Positions 8,881 to 18,430 are shown, counted from the first letter of the stretch. The stretch: 64,000 nucleotides of DNA from Xiheicaenibacterium sp046351325 (GCA_046351325.1 JAXLYR010000003.1:496001-560000), one strand, 5' to 3'. Notes: generated from the letters alone by a model not told the origin. Translations and numbers: made by a program.

Positions 8881-10332
8881 GTGCGGCTCGGCATTCGGCT
8901 CGTCATCCTCCTGTCCCTCGGCGTCCTGCTCACGGTCGCGTTCGTGCCGCTCTACGCCGCAGTCTCACGCCTCGCGCAGGCGTCGTTCGCGTCGGCTCGG
9001 CGCGACGCCGCGCAGGATCTCGGGCGCGCCGTCGCGGCGCACGTCCTCGAGGCTCGCAAGAACCGAGCTCCTAGCGCGCTCGGCCCCGTGCTCGAGGCTC
9101 AGCTCTCCGACGGCGGGGTCCTCGCGATCGCGGTCTACGACCGAACTGGACGCGTCGCAGCGGCAGGCGAGACAGGGCTTTTGCGAGAGCGCGCCTCGGT
9201 CGATCGAGAGACCGTGACCGAGGTCAAGACCGAGCGCGGACCGGGCTTATACATTGTTATACCAAACGAACGCGGCGACGGCGCGGTGTCGGTCGTCCTC
9301 GCGCTCGGCGAGCCGGTCGCGTCGACAGCGCCGTTCGTCAGGCTGATCGCGCTCTACATGGGAGTCATCGCGCTCGCGCTCCTCGTGTTCGCCTACTTCG
9401 CGATGACTCGACTCGTCGTGCGCCCCATCGACGATCTGTCGCGCGCTGCGAGTCGCGTCGCGGCCGGCGCGCGCAAGCTCGAGCTGCGAGGCACGCGCGC
9501 GAGAGAGCTCGCGGATCTCGGCGACAGCTTGAAGGAGATGACCGCGAAGCTCATCGCGGACGAGGCCGCGCTCAGGTCGAAGGTCGAAGAGCTCGAGCGA
9601 ACGACGCGTGAGCTCCAGAGCGCGCAGGAGACCGTGATTCGCTCGGAGCGGCTCGCGAGCGTCGGGCGGCTCGCCGCTGGCGTCGCGCACGAGATCGGCA
9701 ATCCGATCGCGGCGATCTTGGGCTTCGAGGAGCTCTTGCTCGCGGGTGGTTTGAGCGAGGAAGAGGAGCGCGACTTCCTCGAGCGGATGAAGCGCGAGAC
9801 CGAGCGAGTGCACGGCGTCCTCCGTGATTTGCTCGATTTCGCGCGGCCGCGCGCCGACGTCATCGCGGGGGAGGCGAGCTGCGATCCGCGCGAGGCGCTC
9901 GAGCTGGTGCTCGCGTTGGTTCGGCCTCAGCGGCAGGTGCAGCGCGTGTCGCTCGACACCAGCGTCGCCAAGGACGCGCCGCGTGTGGCGCTCGCGGTCG
10001 AGCGCCTGCAGCAGGTGCTGCTCAATCTGGTGTTGAACGCCGCGGACGCGGCAAAATCCAAGGTCCTCGTGCGGGTCGAGGCGCGTGATGGTCGCGCCAT
10101 GATACGGGTCGACGACGATGGGCCCGGCGTCGCGCCCTCCGTGCGACCGAAGCTCTTCGAGCCCTTCGTGACGACCAAGCAGGTGGGGAAGGGGACGGGC
10201 CTCGGGCTGGCAGTCTGTCGCGGTCTGGTCGAGGCCGCGGGCGGTACGATCAGCCTCGTGGAGGGTGAGCTCGGCGGCGCGTGCTTCGAGCTCGAGTTGC
10301 CGGCGGCCCGATCATCCTCGCCCGAGAGCTAG
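8881..10332 (+). CDS. Membrane-bound sensor histidine kinase (HAMP-HisKA-HATPase)
   Basis: 483-aa sensor kinase. Order: transmembrane helix 1 (about 4-27), a periplasmic sensor of about 125 residues, transmembrane helix 2 (153-175), HAMP (about 172-225), coiled linker, HisKA with phospho-accepting His270 in GVAHEIGNPIAAI (NtrB/PilS-like), and HATPase with LNLVLNAADAA (N box), DDDGPGV (G1) and GKGTGLGL (G2). The periplasmic sequence has the look of a double-PAS/Cache sensor, ligand unknown. GTG 8881 starts 15 bases after the upstream lipoprotein gene, so the two may be cotranscribed. No response regulator is adjacent, making it an orphan kinase. Its stop overlaps the stop of the convergent gene at 10329. 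Confidence 0.92.
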   Translation: MRLGIRLVILLSLGVLLTVAFVPLYAAVSRLAQASFASARRDAAQDLGRAVAAHVLEARKNRAPSALGPVLEAQLSDGGVLAIAVYDRTGRVAAAGETGLLRERASVDRETVTEVKTERGPGLYIVIPNERGDGAVSVVLALGEPVASTAPFVRLIALYMGVIALALLVFAYFAMTRLVVRPIDDLSRAASRVAAGARKLELRGTRARELADLGDSLKEMTAKLIADEAALRSKVEELERTTRELQSAQETVIRSERLASVGRLAAGVAHEIGNPIAAILGFEELLLAGGLSEEEERDFLERMKRETERVHGVLRDLLDFARPRADVIAGEASCDPREALELVLALVRPQRQVQRVSLDTSVAKDAPRVALAVERLQQVLLNLVLNAADAAKSKVLVRVEARDGRAMIRVDDDGPGVAPSVRPKLFEPFVTTKQVGKGTGLGLAVCRGLVEAAGGTISLVEGELGGACFELELPAARSSSPES

Positions 10333-10973
10333 ATCTTGATCGTGACTTCGCCGCGCTTGCACGTCGGCGGGCAATTGGGACCATTGGGCGCGTTCACTTC
10401 GTAATTGGGAGTCTCGCGCGTCGAGGCGAACGGCTTCTTGTTCAGGGTCACGTCGACTTTGACCTCTCGCGGGGCGAATCGCAGGAACATGATCGGCCCG
10501 ATCGCCTGCTTCTCGATGGGCTCGCCCGCGCCCTGTTGGTCAATCGAGATGACGAGGTCGCCGTTGCATTTGATGGTGCTGTCCTTCGCCAGGGGGACGA
10601 CCGCCTCGCAGACAGCCTTCTTGCCGTCGGCCTCGACGGTGAACGCGTAGGTGCCCTTTTGAAGAGCCTTGCCCCAGGTGAGGCCGATCTTCAGGGTGTC
10701 TGCGCAGCCGATCTTCGTGCAGACGGGGCCTGGGTCCGAGCTCGCGGTCGCGGTCGGCTTCGACGTGGGCTCGCTGGTCTCCGCCGGCTTCGCCGTAGCC
10801 TTCGCCGTTTGGCGCGGCGGCGGATCGTCGTCGTGGTGGGTCGTGCGGGTCTCGGCTCGCACGGTGACGGTGCAAGCCGCGCCTGCCAGACCGAGCGCGC
10901 CGAGCGCGAGCGCGACGGCCGGGAGGGACTTGCCAATAGTGGTCTTCTGCGAGAGCCGAGTACGATCGATCAT
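10329..10973 (-). CDS. Predicted lipoprotein, unknown function
   Basis: 214-aa lipoprotein precursor. The signal peptide is about residues 1-34 with the hydrophobic stretch AVALALGALGLAGAAC; the lipobox Cys is the first mature residue. A Thr/Lys/Pro-rich linker containing HHDDDPPP is followed by a beta-rich domain with paired cysteines (VCTKIGC, KAVCEA, TIKCNG, NCPPTCKRG) likely forming disulfides. I do not recognise the family. It is convergent with the histidine kinase, with the two stop codons overlapping, and divergent from the M1 peptidase gene. ATG 10973 is the only start that keeps a compact signal peptide. Confidence 0.75.
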   Translation of the reverse strand: MIDRTRLSQKTTIGKSLPAVALALGALGLAGAACTVTVRAETRTTHHDDDPPPRQTAKATAKPAETSEPTSKPTATASSDPGPVCTKIGCADTLKIGLTWGKALQKGTYAFTVEADGKKAVCEAVVPLAKDSTIKCNGDLVISIDQQGAGEPIEKQAIGPIMFLRFAPREVKVDVTLNKKPFASTRETPNYEVNAPNGPNCPPTCKRGEVTIKI

Positions 10974-11074
10974 GGTGAATCCACTACACCAGGCAGTGCG
11001 GGACCTCCAGCCGGTCACCGGTGTAGATTCCCTCGGTGGTAGCCAGAAATCGGTTCGGGGGTAGGGGGCGAGCG

Positions 11075-13837
11075 GTGAAACTCCTCGCGAGTCCCATTGT
11101 CGTCGCGTCGACCGCGGCGCTCGCGCTGACGGCTTGTCCGCAGTCGAACAACGTCGACTCTCGACCGACGTCCTCGACGACAGCGACGGCGCCAACAGCT
11201 CGAATCGAAGAGGAACCCACGCCCGCGCTCCGCTTGCCGGCGGACGTGCGGCCCACCGCGGAGCGCATCGATCTCACCATCGATCCCAAGAAGGACAGCT
11301 ACTCCGGCGTGGTCGAGATCGAGCTGGAGCTCGACAAAGCCCGCCGCGTGATTTGGCTGCACGGCCGCGATCTCACGGTTACCGCCGCGTCGGTGGTGGT
11401 CCCGAACAGCGCTCCCATCCAAGCGGTTTGGGCCTCGCAGGGCAGCGCTGGGCTCGCGTCGCTCACGCTGCCAGTCGAGGTCCCGAAGGGCAAAGCCACC
11501 TTGAAGCTCGCCTTCACGGCGAAGCTCGCGCCAGGTCAAAAGGGCATATTCAGCGCGACCGAGGGGGACGAGCGCTACGTCTTCACCCAGTTCGAGGCGA
11601 TCGCAGCGCGCTCGGGATTCCCCTGCTTCGACGAGCCGAGCTTCAAGATCCCGTTCACGCTCTCGCTGACTGTCCCGAAGGACGAGGTCGCCGTCGCGAA
11701 CACGCGCGAGGTCGCCCGTGAGCCCGTGGGAGACTCGCTGCGTTTCCAGTTCGCGCCCACGCCGCCGCTCCCGAGCTACTTGGTAGCGTTCGCCGTCGGT
11801 AACCTCGATATCGTGAGCGGCCCGCCGGCGCCGCCGACAGCCGTCCGCAAAGACCCGCTCCCGATTCGCCTCGTGACCGCGCACGGCCGCGGCAAAGAGG
11901 GGCGCTACGCGGTAGACCATGCGGGCGAGTTCATCGTGCTGTTGGAGAGTTACACGGGTGTCAGCTATCCGTACGACAAGCTCGACCTCCTCGCCGTCCC
12001 CGGCAAGGGCGGCGCCATGGAGAACCCGGGCGCGGTCACGTTCGGCGAGTACTTCTTGCTCTTCGACGAGGCCACGGCGCCGATCCGCCAGCGGCGCTCT
12101 TACGCGTCGATCGTCGCGCACGAGTTCGCCCATATGTGGGTCGGCGATCTGGTCACGATGCGATGGTGGGACGATCTCTGGCTCAACGAGGCCTTCGCGA
12201 CCTGGCTCGCGGGGAAGATCGCGGAGCAGTGGGACCCGAAGTCGGAGGCCGAGACCTCGCTCTTGCGCTCGATTCAGTGGGCCATGGGGACCGACGCTCT
12301 TGTAAGCGCTCGGCAGATCCGACAGCCCATCGAGACGACCGACGACATCGAGAACGCCTTCGACGGCATCACCTATCAAAAGGGTGCAGGCGTCCTCAGA
12401 ATGTTCGAGCGCTGGGCGGGGGAGGCCGCTTGGCAAAAGGGCTTCAACGCCTATCTCGGCAAGCACCGCTTCGCGAACGCCGAGGCTGATGATTTCCTCG
12501 ACGCGGAGAGCGCCGCGACTGGCAAAGACGTCAAGAGCGCGTTCCACACCTTCCTCGATCAGCCGGGCGTCCCCTTCCTCGACGTGTCGGTCCGCTGCGA
12601 GGCCTCCGGGCCCGCGCGCTTGCACCTCGCGCAGTCCCGGTATTTGCCCCTCGGCTCCACCGGAGATCCGAAGAAGACCTGGAGCGTCCCGGTCTGTGTC
12701 CGCTTCGGTAAAGGCAAGAGCGACAAACCCCAAGAGGCCTGTCACCTCCTCACCGCGGCCGAAGAGGACTTCACCCTACCGGCCGAGGCCGGCTGTCCTG
12801 ATTGGGTGTTTCCCAACGCCGACGGCGCGGGCTATTACCGATTTGCGCTCGCGCCGCCCGACCTCGAGCGCCTGCGCAAGAACGCGGTCGCGGTGCCGGG
12901 CACGCTCACGCTCGAGGACAAGATTGCCTACGCGAGCAGCATTCGGGCTGGATACGCGCGCGGTCGAACCCCGTTCGCGGACACGCTCGAGGCCGCGGCG
13001 CCGCTCGCGGTCGAGAGCGAGCCGGCGCTCGCTGAAGAGCCTATGGGGTATTTGTCGCAAGCGCGCGATTGGCTGCGCGGCGACCCGCTCCGCAGCAAGG
13101 TCGAGGCGCACGTCCGCAAGCTGTACGGTCCAATCAAGAAGAAGCTCGGGTGGAAGGCCGCGGCCGGCGAGCCCGCGGAGCAAGCGATCCTTCGGAGCTC
13201 CGTGCTCGGTTTCTTGATCTCGACGGGCGACGACCCGACGACCCGCAAAGAGGCCGTGAAGCTCGCGAGCGCTTATCTCGGTATCGGCAAAGACGGGAAG
13301 CTGCACCCCGAGGTCGTCGACGCGAACCTCACCGACCTCGTTGTAAGCACGTACGCGACGAGCGCGGACGCCGCGGCTTGGGATTCGCTCGCGAAGCTGT
13401 TTGCGAGCTCGGTCGAGGAGTCCGACCGCCGGCGCCTTCTTGGCGGGCTCGCTTCGGCGCGAGACAAAGACCTCGCGGCGCGCGCGCGTGCGCTCGTCCT
13501 CGATCCGTCGCTGCGGGACAACGAGGTCCTCGTGCCGCTTTGGACGCAGCTCATGGACGACGAGCTGCGCGACGACGCGTGGGCGTGGTTCATCGCGCAC
13601 TACGACGAGGTCTTCGCGAGGCTCTCCAAACATCACGGCGGCGTGCAGCTGCTCTCGCTCGCGACCGTGTTTTGCGACGAGACCCGTCAAAAGGAGGTCG
13701 AGGCCTTCTTCTCGCCGAAGGTCGACAGCATCGAGGGCGGCCCTCGTCAGCTTGCCTCGACGCTCGAGACGATCCAGCTCTGCGTCGCGCGCCGCAAGCT
13801 ACAGGAACCCAACGTTCGAGCCTATTTCGCCCGTTGA
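11075..13837 (+). CDS. M1 family aminopeptidase, lipoprotein
   Basis: 920-aa zinc aminopeptidase of the PepN/ERAP class, which removes N-terminal residues from peptides. The lipobox ALALTAC (Cys21) predicts an envelope-anchored enzyme, probably used for extracellular peptide digestion. The exopeptidase motif GAMEN is at 313-317. The zinc site is HEFAH (349-353) with the third ligand Glu372 in LNEAF, and the catalytic Tyr region follows in FDGITYQKGAGVLRM. The C-terminal 400 residues are the helical ERAP1-like cap. GTG 11075 is preferred over upstream codons because AGGGGG lies 7 nt before it and it begins the signal peptide. No neighbour shares its function. Confidence 0.93.
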   Translation: MKLLASPIVVASTAALALTACPQSNNVDSRPTSSTTATAPTARIEEEPTPALRLPADVRPTAERIDLTIDPKKDSYSGVVEIELELDKARRVIWLHGRDLTVTAASVVVPNSAPIQAVWASQGSAGLASLTLPVEVPKGKATLKLAFTAKLAPGQKGIFSATEGDERYVFTQFEAIAARSGFPCFDEPSFKIPFTLSLTVPKDEVAVANTREVAREPVGDSLRFQFAPTPPLPSYLVAFAVGNLDIVSGPPAPPTAVRKDPLPIRLVTAHGRGKEGRYAVDHAGEFIVLLESYTGVSYPYDKLDLLAVPGKGGAMENPGAVTFGEYFLLFDEATAPIRQRRSYASIVAHEFAHMWVGDLVTMRWWDDLWLNEAFATWLAGKIAEQWDPKSEAETSLLRSIQWAMGTDALVSARQIRQPIETTDDIENAFDGITYQKGAGVLRMFERWAGEAAWQKGFNAYLGKHRFANAEADDFLDAESAATGKDVKSAFHTFLDQPGVPFLDVSVRCEASGPARLHLAQSRYLPLGSTGDPKKTWSVPVCVRFGKGKSDKPQEACHLLTAAEEDFTLPAEAGCPDWVFPNADGAGYYRFALAPPDLERLRKNAVAVPGTLTLEDKIAYASSIRAGYARGRTPFADTLEAAAPLAVESEPALAEEPMGYLSQARDWLRGDPLRSKVEAHVRKLYGPIKKKLGWKAAAGEPAEQAILRSSVLGFLISTGDDPTTRKEAVKLASAYLGIGKDGKLHPEVVDANLTDLVVSTYATSADAAAWDSLAKLFASSVEESDRRRLLGGLASARDKDLAARARALVLDPSLRDNEVLVPLWTQLMDDELRDDAWAWFIAHYDEVFARLSKHHGGVQLLSLATVFCDETRQKEVEAFFSPKVDSIEGGPRQLASTLETIQLCVARRKLQEPNVRAYFAR

Positions 13838-13908
13838 AGACGTGCGAATCGGGGGGGACCCCTCGAATCTTCGGAGGATGATGCGCAACGATCCAAGTAC
13901 CCCATTCG

Positions 13909-15393
13909 ATGCCATCGACTCGCCGTACTGAAGATCCCGACGCAACACTCGACCCCGCCGCGAGCCTGGACGCGTCGCTGTCCGAGCCTGAGACACCCGA
14001 AGACACCGCGCGCGAGAGCGGCGAGCGCACGCGGTTCGAGCATGAAGGCGACACGCTCCGCGAGAGCCTGCGAACCACCAATCGCTGGGGCGCGTTCGCG
14101 CCCTACACGGCAGTCCCCGAGGGCCGATTCGCGCTCCCTCGAATATGGCCGTCCAAGGCGCAGCTCGGGGCCGACACCCCGAAGAAGGCCCATAGCTCGA
14201 GCCCGCCACCCTTGCCGGCCGCGCCTCCTCCGGCGTCGGCGAACTCTCTCGTCGGTAAGCTGATCGGCGGCAAATACAAGGTTATCGAGCCGCTCGGGCG
14301 CGGCGGAATGGGCGTCGTCTATCGGGTCGAGCAGCGCGAGCTCGCCAAGCCACTCGCGATGAAGGTGCTGTCTGCCGATCACGCGCGGAGCCCCAGTCGC
14401 GTCCGCAGGTTTCGCCGCGAGGCGCTGATGGCTGCGCGCCTGACGTGCACCAATACGGTGCAGGTCGTCGACTTCGGGGTCAGCGACGATCTGATGTACT
14501 TGGTGATGGAGCTCGTCGACGGACAGACGGTCAAAGAGATTGTCCGCCGGCACGGGCCGCTGTCTCGCGAGCGCCTCTTGCGCATGGGTATCCAGGTCTG
14601 TGCGTCCCTCGCCGAGGCCCACGAGAAGGGCATCGTTCACCGCGACATCAAGCCCGACAACGTGATGCTGCTGCGCACCTCCGACGGCGCAGACGTCGTC
14701 AAAGTGCTGGATTTCGGCCTCGCGAAGCTCCGCGATCGCTGCGGCCCGCTCGACGTGACGAGCGGCAGCTTGCTCATGGGAACTCCCCACTATATGTCCC
14801 CGGAGCAAATCCGCAGTGAGGACGCCGACGAGCGCAGCGACGTTTACGGTGTTGGCGCTCTGCTCTATTTCGCGGCTACGGGGCGCCCACCCTTCGACGG
14901 AGCGCCCATGGATGTCCTCCAGAAGCACCTCGTCGAAACGCCCATTCCGCCCGCGGTCCGCGAGCCTCGCGCGGACGTCAGTCCGAGTTTGAGCGCCATT
15001 ATCCTGCGCGCTTTGGAGAAGGAGCCGGAGCAGCGTTTCGCTCATATCGTCGAGCTGCTCGAGGCGCTGAAGCGGGAGCTGCGCGCGCTGCGTGCCTCAC
15101 CCCCGACGGCTCCTCGCGTGGGCTCGGGCGCTGTGACGAGCGACGACGGCCCTGACATCTTCGTCGAGGACTCGGAGGTCGAGCTCGACTCGGTTGTTTC
15201 AATCTCGGTCGACGGCGAGCCCACGGTCGCGCGGACCAAACGCGCGAACACGGTTCGAGCCGTGGCAGTCGTCGCGTTCGTGCTCATCGCCCTGGCCGTG
15301 ACGGCGGCGATCGCCGCGCTCTATCGGGATCCAGCAGAAGCGCACGGCTCGAGGTTCGAGAAAGGAGGCGACACTCTTTCGAGGCAGGTGTGA
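13909..15393 (+). CDS. Ser/Thr protein kinase, membrane-anchored (PknB type)
   Basis: 494-aa Hanks-type kinase. A disordered N-terminal segment (1-115) precedes the kinase domain (about 120-385): glycine loop GRGGMGVVY (130-138), invariant Lys152 (AMKVL), catalytic loop HRDIKPDN (244-251), DFG (268-270), and GTPHYMSPEQ (291-300). A linker with an acidic patch follows, then one transmembrane helix near residues 450-472 and a very short extracytoplasmic tail. It therefore has no evident periplasmic sensor. Such kinases are numerous in myxobacteria and regulate development and envelope functions; the substrate is unknown. It is followed after 28 bases by a DUF3829 lipoprotein gene on the same strand. 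Confidence 0.92.
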   Translation: MPSTRRTEDPDATLDPAASLDASLSEPETPEDTARESGERTRFEHEGDTLRESLRTTNRWGAFAPYTAVPEGRFALPRIWPSKAQLGADTPKKAHSSSPPPLPAAPPPASANSLVGKLIGGKYKVIEPLGRGGMGVVYRVEQRELAKPLAMKVLSADHARSPSRVRRFRREALMAARLTCTNTVQVVDFGVSDDLMYLVMELVDGQTVKEIVRRHGPLSRERLLRMGIQVCASLAEAHEKGIVHRDIKPDNVMLLRTSDGADVVKVLDFGLAKLRDRCGPLDVTSGSLLMGTPHYMSPEQIRSEDADERSDVYGVGALLYFAATGRPPFDGAPMDVLQKHLVETPIPPAVREPRADVSPSLSAIILRALEKEPEQRFAHIVELLEALKRELRALRASPPTAPRVGSGAVTSDDGPDIFVEDSEVELDSVVSISVDGEPTVARTKRANTVRAVAVVAFVLIALAVTAAIAALYRDPAEAHGSRFEKGGDTLSRQV

Positions 15394-15421
15394 CGGCCCT
15401 CGCGACGTAGAATGCCGCGTG

Positions 15422-16522
15422 ATGAACTCCGACCACCCGTCCGCGGGCGTCGCCCGCCCGCGCTGGGCGCGCTTGCGCGCTCTCACCGCCGTCCTGTCGC
15501 TAAGTGTTCTGTCACTCGTGACCGCCCCTGGTTGCAAGGTGATCGAGAACATCCAGAAGTCGATGGACAAGGCAGCGAGCAGCTCCAAGTCTGGCCCTCT
15601 CGGCGCGACCACCAACCAGACCGCTCAGAACTTCGACCCCGACGACCCTGACGCGCCGCTCGCCGACAAGCTCAACAATCCTATCGAGTGCATCAACAAG
15701 ACCTCGCCGGCGATCCTCCGGAGCCGCGCGCGCTACCTCTCTTGGGTCGACGAGAAGACCGGCCCCAAAGGCACAGAGCGGATCGTCTATGGCCTGTATG
15801 AGGTCCCGGAGTCCTTGGTCGGGATGTGCAAGACCGCCATCAAGAAGATGGGTGAGAACAACACTCCGACCCCCGACCTCGACAAATTGCTGGCGACCTA
15901 CGAGTCGAAGCTCGACGCGCTCGTCCCTACGGCGAAGACCGCGAACCTCTATTACCAACACGAGGATTACAAGGACGACAAGTTCGCCAAGGCAAAGGAG
16001 CTCCACCCCACGCTGGTGAAGGCCTTCGCCGAGTTCGCCGAGGCTGACAAAGCCCTGCGCGCGGAGGTCACCAAGCTCAAAGCCGGTATGGACCAGCGCG
16101 AGCTCGACCGCATCGAGAAGCAGTCGGGCAAGAACCTCTCTTGGAACGAGAAGAAACTCAATATGCTGGCCAAAGTCCTCGTCGAGCTCGCGGACGAGGA
16201 CCTCGACAAACTCCAGCTCGACAAGTTCGAGGCCGCGCTGAAGGACGTCGAGACTCAATATCTCGCGACCGACAAATACGCGACCGAGCACGCCGACGAG
16301 ACGAGCAAGGTGATGATGTTCTCGCTCTACTTGAACGCCGCGAAGGACTACGTCAAAGCGGCCAAGGACCTGATGCGCCGCAAGCGCGACAAGACCCCCT
16401 TCTCGGAAGGGGACCTCATCATGATCAATGGCGGTAACCCTCAAATGATCGAAGGGCACCCCGCGCACGTCATCGACAAGTACAATGGCCTCATCGACGA
16501 GGCCAACAGCCTGCGGTTCTGA
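15422..16522 (+). CDS. DUF3829 (YiiG-like) lipoprotein
   Basis: 366-aa predicted lipoprotein. The signal peptide ends in LVTAPGC (Cys near residue 37). The mature part is a long helical protein rich in Lys/Asp/Glu with the family features: an N-terminal Asn-Pro-containing helix (LADKLNNPIECIN), YLSWVDEKTGPKG, and a C-terminal FNSLV-like helix (KYNGLIDEANSLRF). The family's role is unknown; it is an envelope protein in many proteobacteria. GTG 15419 directly precedes the ATG and could also be used. It may share a transcript with the Ser/Thr kinase gene just upstream. Confidence 0.8.
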   Translation: MNSDHPSAGVARPRWARLRALTAVLSLSVLSLVTAPGCKVIENIQKSMDKAASSSKSGPLGATTNQTAQNFDPDDPDAPLADKLNNPIECINKTSPAILRSRARYLSWVDEKTGPKGTERIVYGLYEVPESLVGMCKTAIKKMGENNTPTPDLDKLLATYESKLDALVPTAKTANLYYQHEDYKDDKFAKAKELHPTLVKAFAEFAEADKALRAEVTKLKAGMDQRELDRIEKQSGKNLSWNEKKLNMLAKVLVELADEDLDKLQLDKFEAALKDVETQYLATDKYATEHADETSKVMMFSLYLNAAKDYVKAAKDLMRRKRDKTPFSEGDLIMINGGNPQMIEGHPAHVIDKYNGLIDEANSLRF

Positions 16523-16538
16523 GCCGCTCCGCGCGGCC

Positions 16539-16952
16539 TCAAATGGCCTGTATGACCCGCGCGAGGAAGTGGAGCGAATAGACCCCGTCCGAGTCGTGGA
16601 AGTCGACGACGTGGTAGCCGCGCCGCTTGCCCATGTAGGTCGTCCCGGACTTCTCGACGAAGCTCACGGCGCCGCCAGCGACCTTGATGAGGACGTCACC
16701 GAGCCTGTCGTGGTCGAAGCGCAGGCCGCCGTCCTGTTCGCGCAAGGACACGAGGACCTCGGTGTTCTCGGGCCCGTCGAGGACGGTGCGCTGGATGATC
16801 CGCTTCTTGTGGGCGTCGTCGAAGAACCAATAGTCGGGGTCCCCCGGCGGCCGCTGCTCGACGCCGTTCACCAGATAGTAGATCTCGTCGCCGCCCTCGT
16901 TGAGCATCCGACACTCGATGGCGTAGAGCGTAATCAGGTAGCCTTGGGACAT
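16539..16952 (-). CDS. Hypothetical protein
   Basis: 137-aa soluble protein with no signal peptide and no family I recognise. It is mixed alpha/beta with several aromatic strands (DEIYYLVNGVEQ, YWFFDDAHKKRIIQ, YHVVDFHDSDGVYSLHFLARV). The ATG start (MSQGYLITLYAIEC) and stable high-GC codon use support a real gene. It lies between convergent DUF3829 and the downstream end of another minus-strand gene, so it could be read with the lipoprotein at 17003-18430. Confidence 0.6.
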   Translation of the reverse strand: MSQGYLITLYAIECRMLNEGGDEIYYLVNGVEQRPPGDPDYWFFDDAHKKRIIQRTVLDGPENTEVLVSLREQDGGLRFDHDRLGDVLIKVAGGAVSFVEKSGTTYMGKRRGYHVVDFHDSDGVYSLHFLARVIQAI

Positions 16953-16984
16953 GGGCGCTCAGGATAGAGGGCCTCGGCCGCTCT

Positions 16985-17015
16985 CTTCAATCGCAGCAGC
17001 CTTCAATCGCAGCAG
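16985..17015. repeat. 16-bp tandem duplication across a stop codon
   Basis: The unit cttcaatcgcagcagc occurs at 16985-17000 and again (15 of 16) at 17001-17015. The second copy contains the stop codon (tca at 17003-17005) of the minus-strand lipoprotein gene; the first copy is just downstream of it. Confidence 0.85.
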
Positions 17016-18430
17016 TGCTCGGCGGGCAGCGCGGCGCCTTGATGGTAGGCGCCCGCTTGCGTGCGCGTGCCGTCGTTCGGGGAGAAGTGCAGGACGTGTC
17101 GATATACCTGGGTGTAGTGCGTCTGCGCCTCGCACCAGCGCTCCTCACGAGAGTTCGTGAGCGGCGCGCTGTAGTCGTAGACGATGACCTCGTCGGGCTT
17201 CTCGCCCGAGATCACCGACGGGAAGCAGGTGTCGCCCCACGAGGGGAGGTCTGTCACGTACGCAATGCGATCTTCACCCTTCACATAACGCCATATCGAG
17301 CAGCGTTTGCGCGAGCATGAATAGGCCGCTTGCGTCAGTACGTATTGGTCGGTGTTGACAATGCTGTCGGTCGCGTAGGCCCCCTCTTGCGCGAGGTTTC
17401 GGCGCGCGATGAGGTAGATCTCGCCGTCGTGTTCGAAGAGCAGCGGCGAGTCGAACTTGCGCTTGTCGTGGGTGCAGGTCCACTTCGACAGATCGGTAGA
17501 GGACGCGTGGCAGACGTTCGACCCCGCGAAGCCTTGCTCGGGGAGCTCCGTGCGCATGACGGCATATCCATTCCCGTCCTCGTCGAAGGCGAGCGCGGTC
17601 TCGCTCGCGCCGCCGGTGTGCATGGGTGAAGCGACCTTGGTGAAGTCGACGCCGTTGGTCGTTTGAGCGAGGTGGACCTGCACGGTCCCGGCCGTCAGCG
17701 GCCCCGGCAATAGCAGCTCGAGGAACCCGCGGAGCTTGTTTTTGTCGAGGAGCTCGATTGGCCGATAGATCTCTTCGCCCCCCGTATAATACGTAAGGAA
17801 GGCCCTGTCGCCGCGCACGACAGTGCGCCAGAGCAGCGTACCCCGGTCGAAGGGCGCGTCCTCGAGATCGCTCATCCCGCCACTCGAGTCGAGCGACGAG
17901 ACCTTGATTTGGCCTGGCTCGAACTTCTCTTTGTCGACGCCGAGCTCCGTGACGAAGAGCCGCAGCGCGCCGAACGCAGCGAGGAAGCGAGGCTCTCGCA
18001 GATCGCGGCCGCGCGCGAAGACGTGCACGAGCTCCCAATCGACCTCGTCGCGGCTGCGCACGACGACGAGGCGCGCGTCCTTCGAGGCGAAGTGCGAGGG
18101 CGCCGTCCGGAAGGCCAGATAGACCCAGCCGTCCCAGCGCACGACGTCGAGGTTGTTGTTCGAAAGGCCCGGCTCGATCGACTCGGGCAACCCCGGACCC
18201 GGCACGATATGGCGGCTCTCTCCGACGTCGATCGAGAGGATGTGTTTGCCCGGCTCGGGCTTCGGCTGGTGGTTGCCCATCGGCCACGAGGCGTGGTCGG
18301 GCGTATCGACTTTGCAGATGCCGCAGTGGTCGGAGCAGCCAATGACTGACGCAGCTGTAAATGCTAGCGCGCCGAGCCGCGCGCGATCAGCGCGGGCCGA
18401 AGAGCGCGGTGAGCGTGCGGACGAAGACAT
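17003..18430 (-). CDS. Secreted lipoprotein with probable beta-propeller fold
   Basis: 475-aa predicted lipoprotein. The signal peptide LGALAFTAASVIGC has its lipobox at about Cys32, followed at once by SDHCGICK, a CxxxCxxC arrangement unusual beside a lipid anchor. The body has repeated strand blocks of the sialidase/glycosidase propeller kind (DVVRWDGWVYLAFR, DAPFDRGTLLWRTVV, SPLLFEHDGEIYLIARR, DRIAYVTDLPSWGDTCFPSVI). No catalytic residues could be assigned. ATG 18430 overlaps the end of the upstream TetR gene by 44 bases; the hydrophobic core begins only some 18 residues later, so a later non-ATG start is possible. It is probably cotranscribed with tetR. Confidence 0.7.
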   Translation of the reverse strand: MSSSARSPRSSARADRARLGALAFTAASVIGCSDHCGICKVDTPDHASWPMGNHQPKPEPGKHILSIDVGESRHIVPGPGLPESIEPGLSNNNLDVVRWDGWVYLAFRTAPSHFASKDARLVVVRSRDEVDWELVHVFARGRDLREPRFLAAFGALRLFVTELGVDKEKFEPGQIKVSSLDSSGGMSDLEDAPFDRGTLLWRTVVRGDRAFLTYYTGGEEIYRPIELLDKNKLRGFLELLLPGPLTAGTVQVHLAQTTNGVDFTKVASPMHTGGASETALAFDEDGNGYAVMRTELPEQGFAGSNVCHASSTDLSKWTCTHDKRKFDSPLLFEHDGEIYLIARRNLAQEGAYATDSIVNTDQYVLTQAAYSCSRKRCSIWRYVKGEDRIAYVTDLPSWGDTCFPSVISGEKPDEVIVYDYSAPLTNSREERWCEAQTHYTQVYRHVLHFSPNDGTRTQAGAYHQGAALPAEHCCD

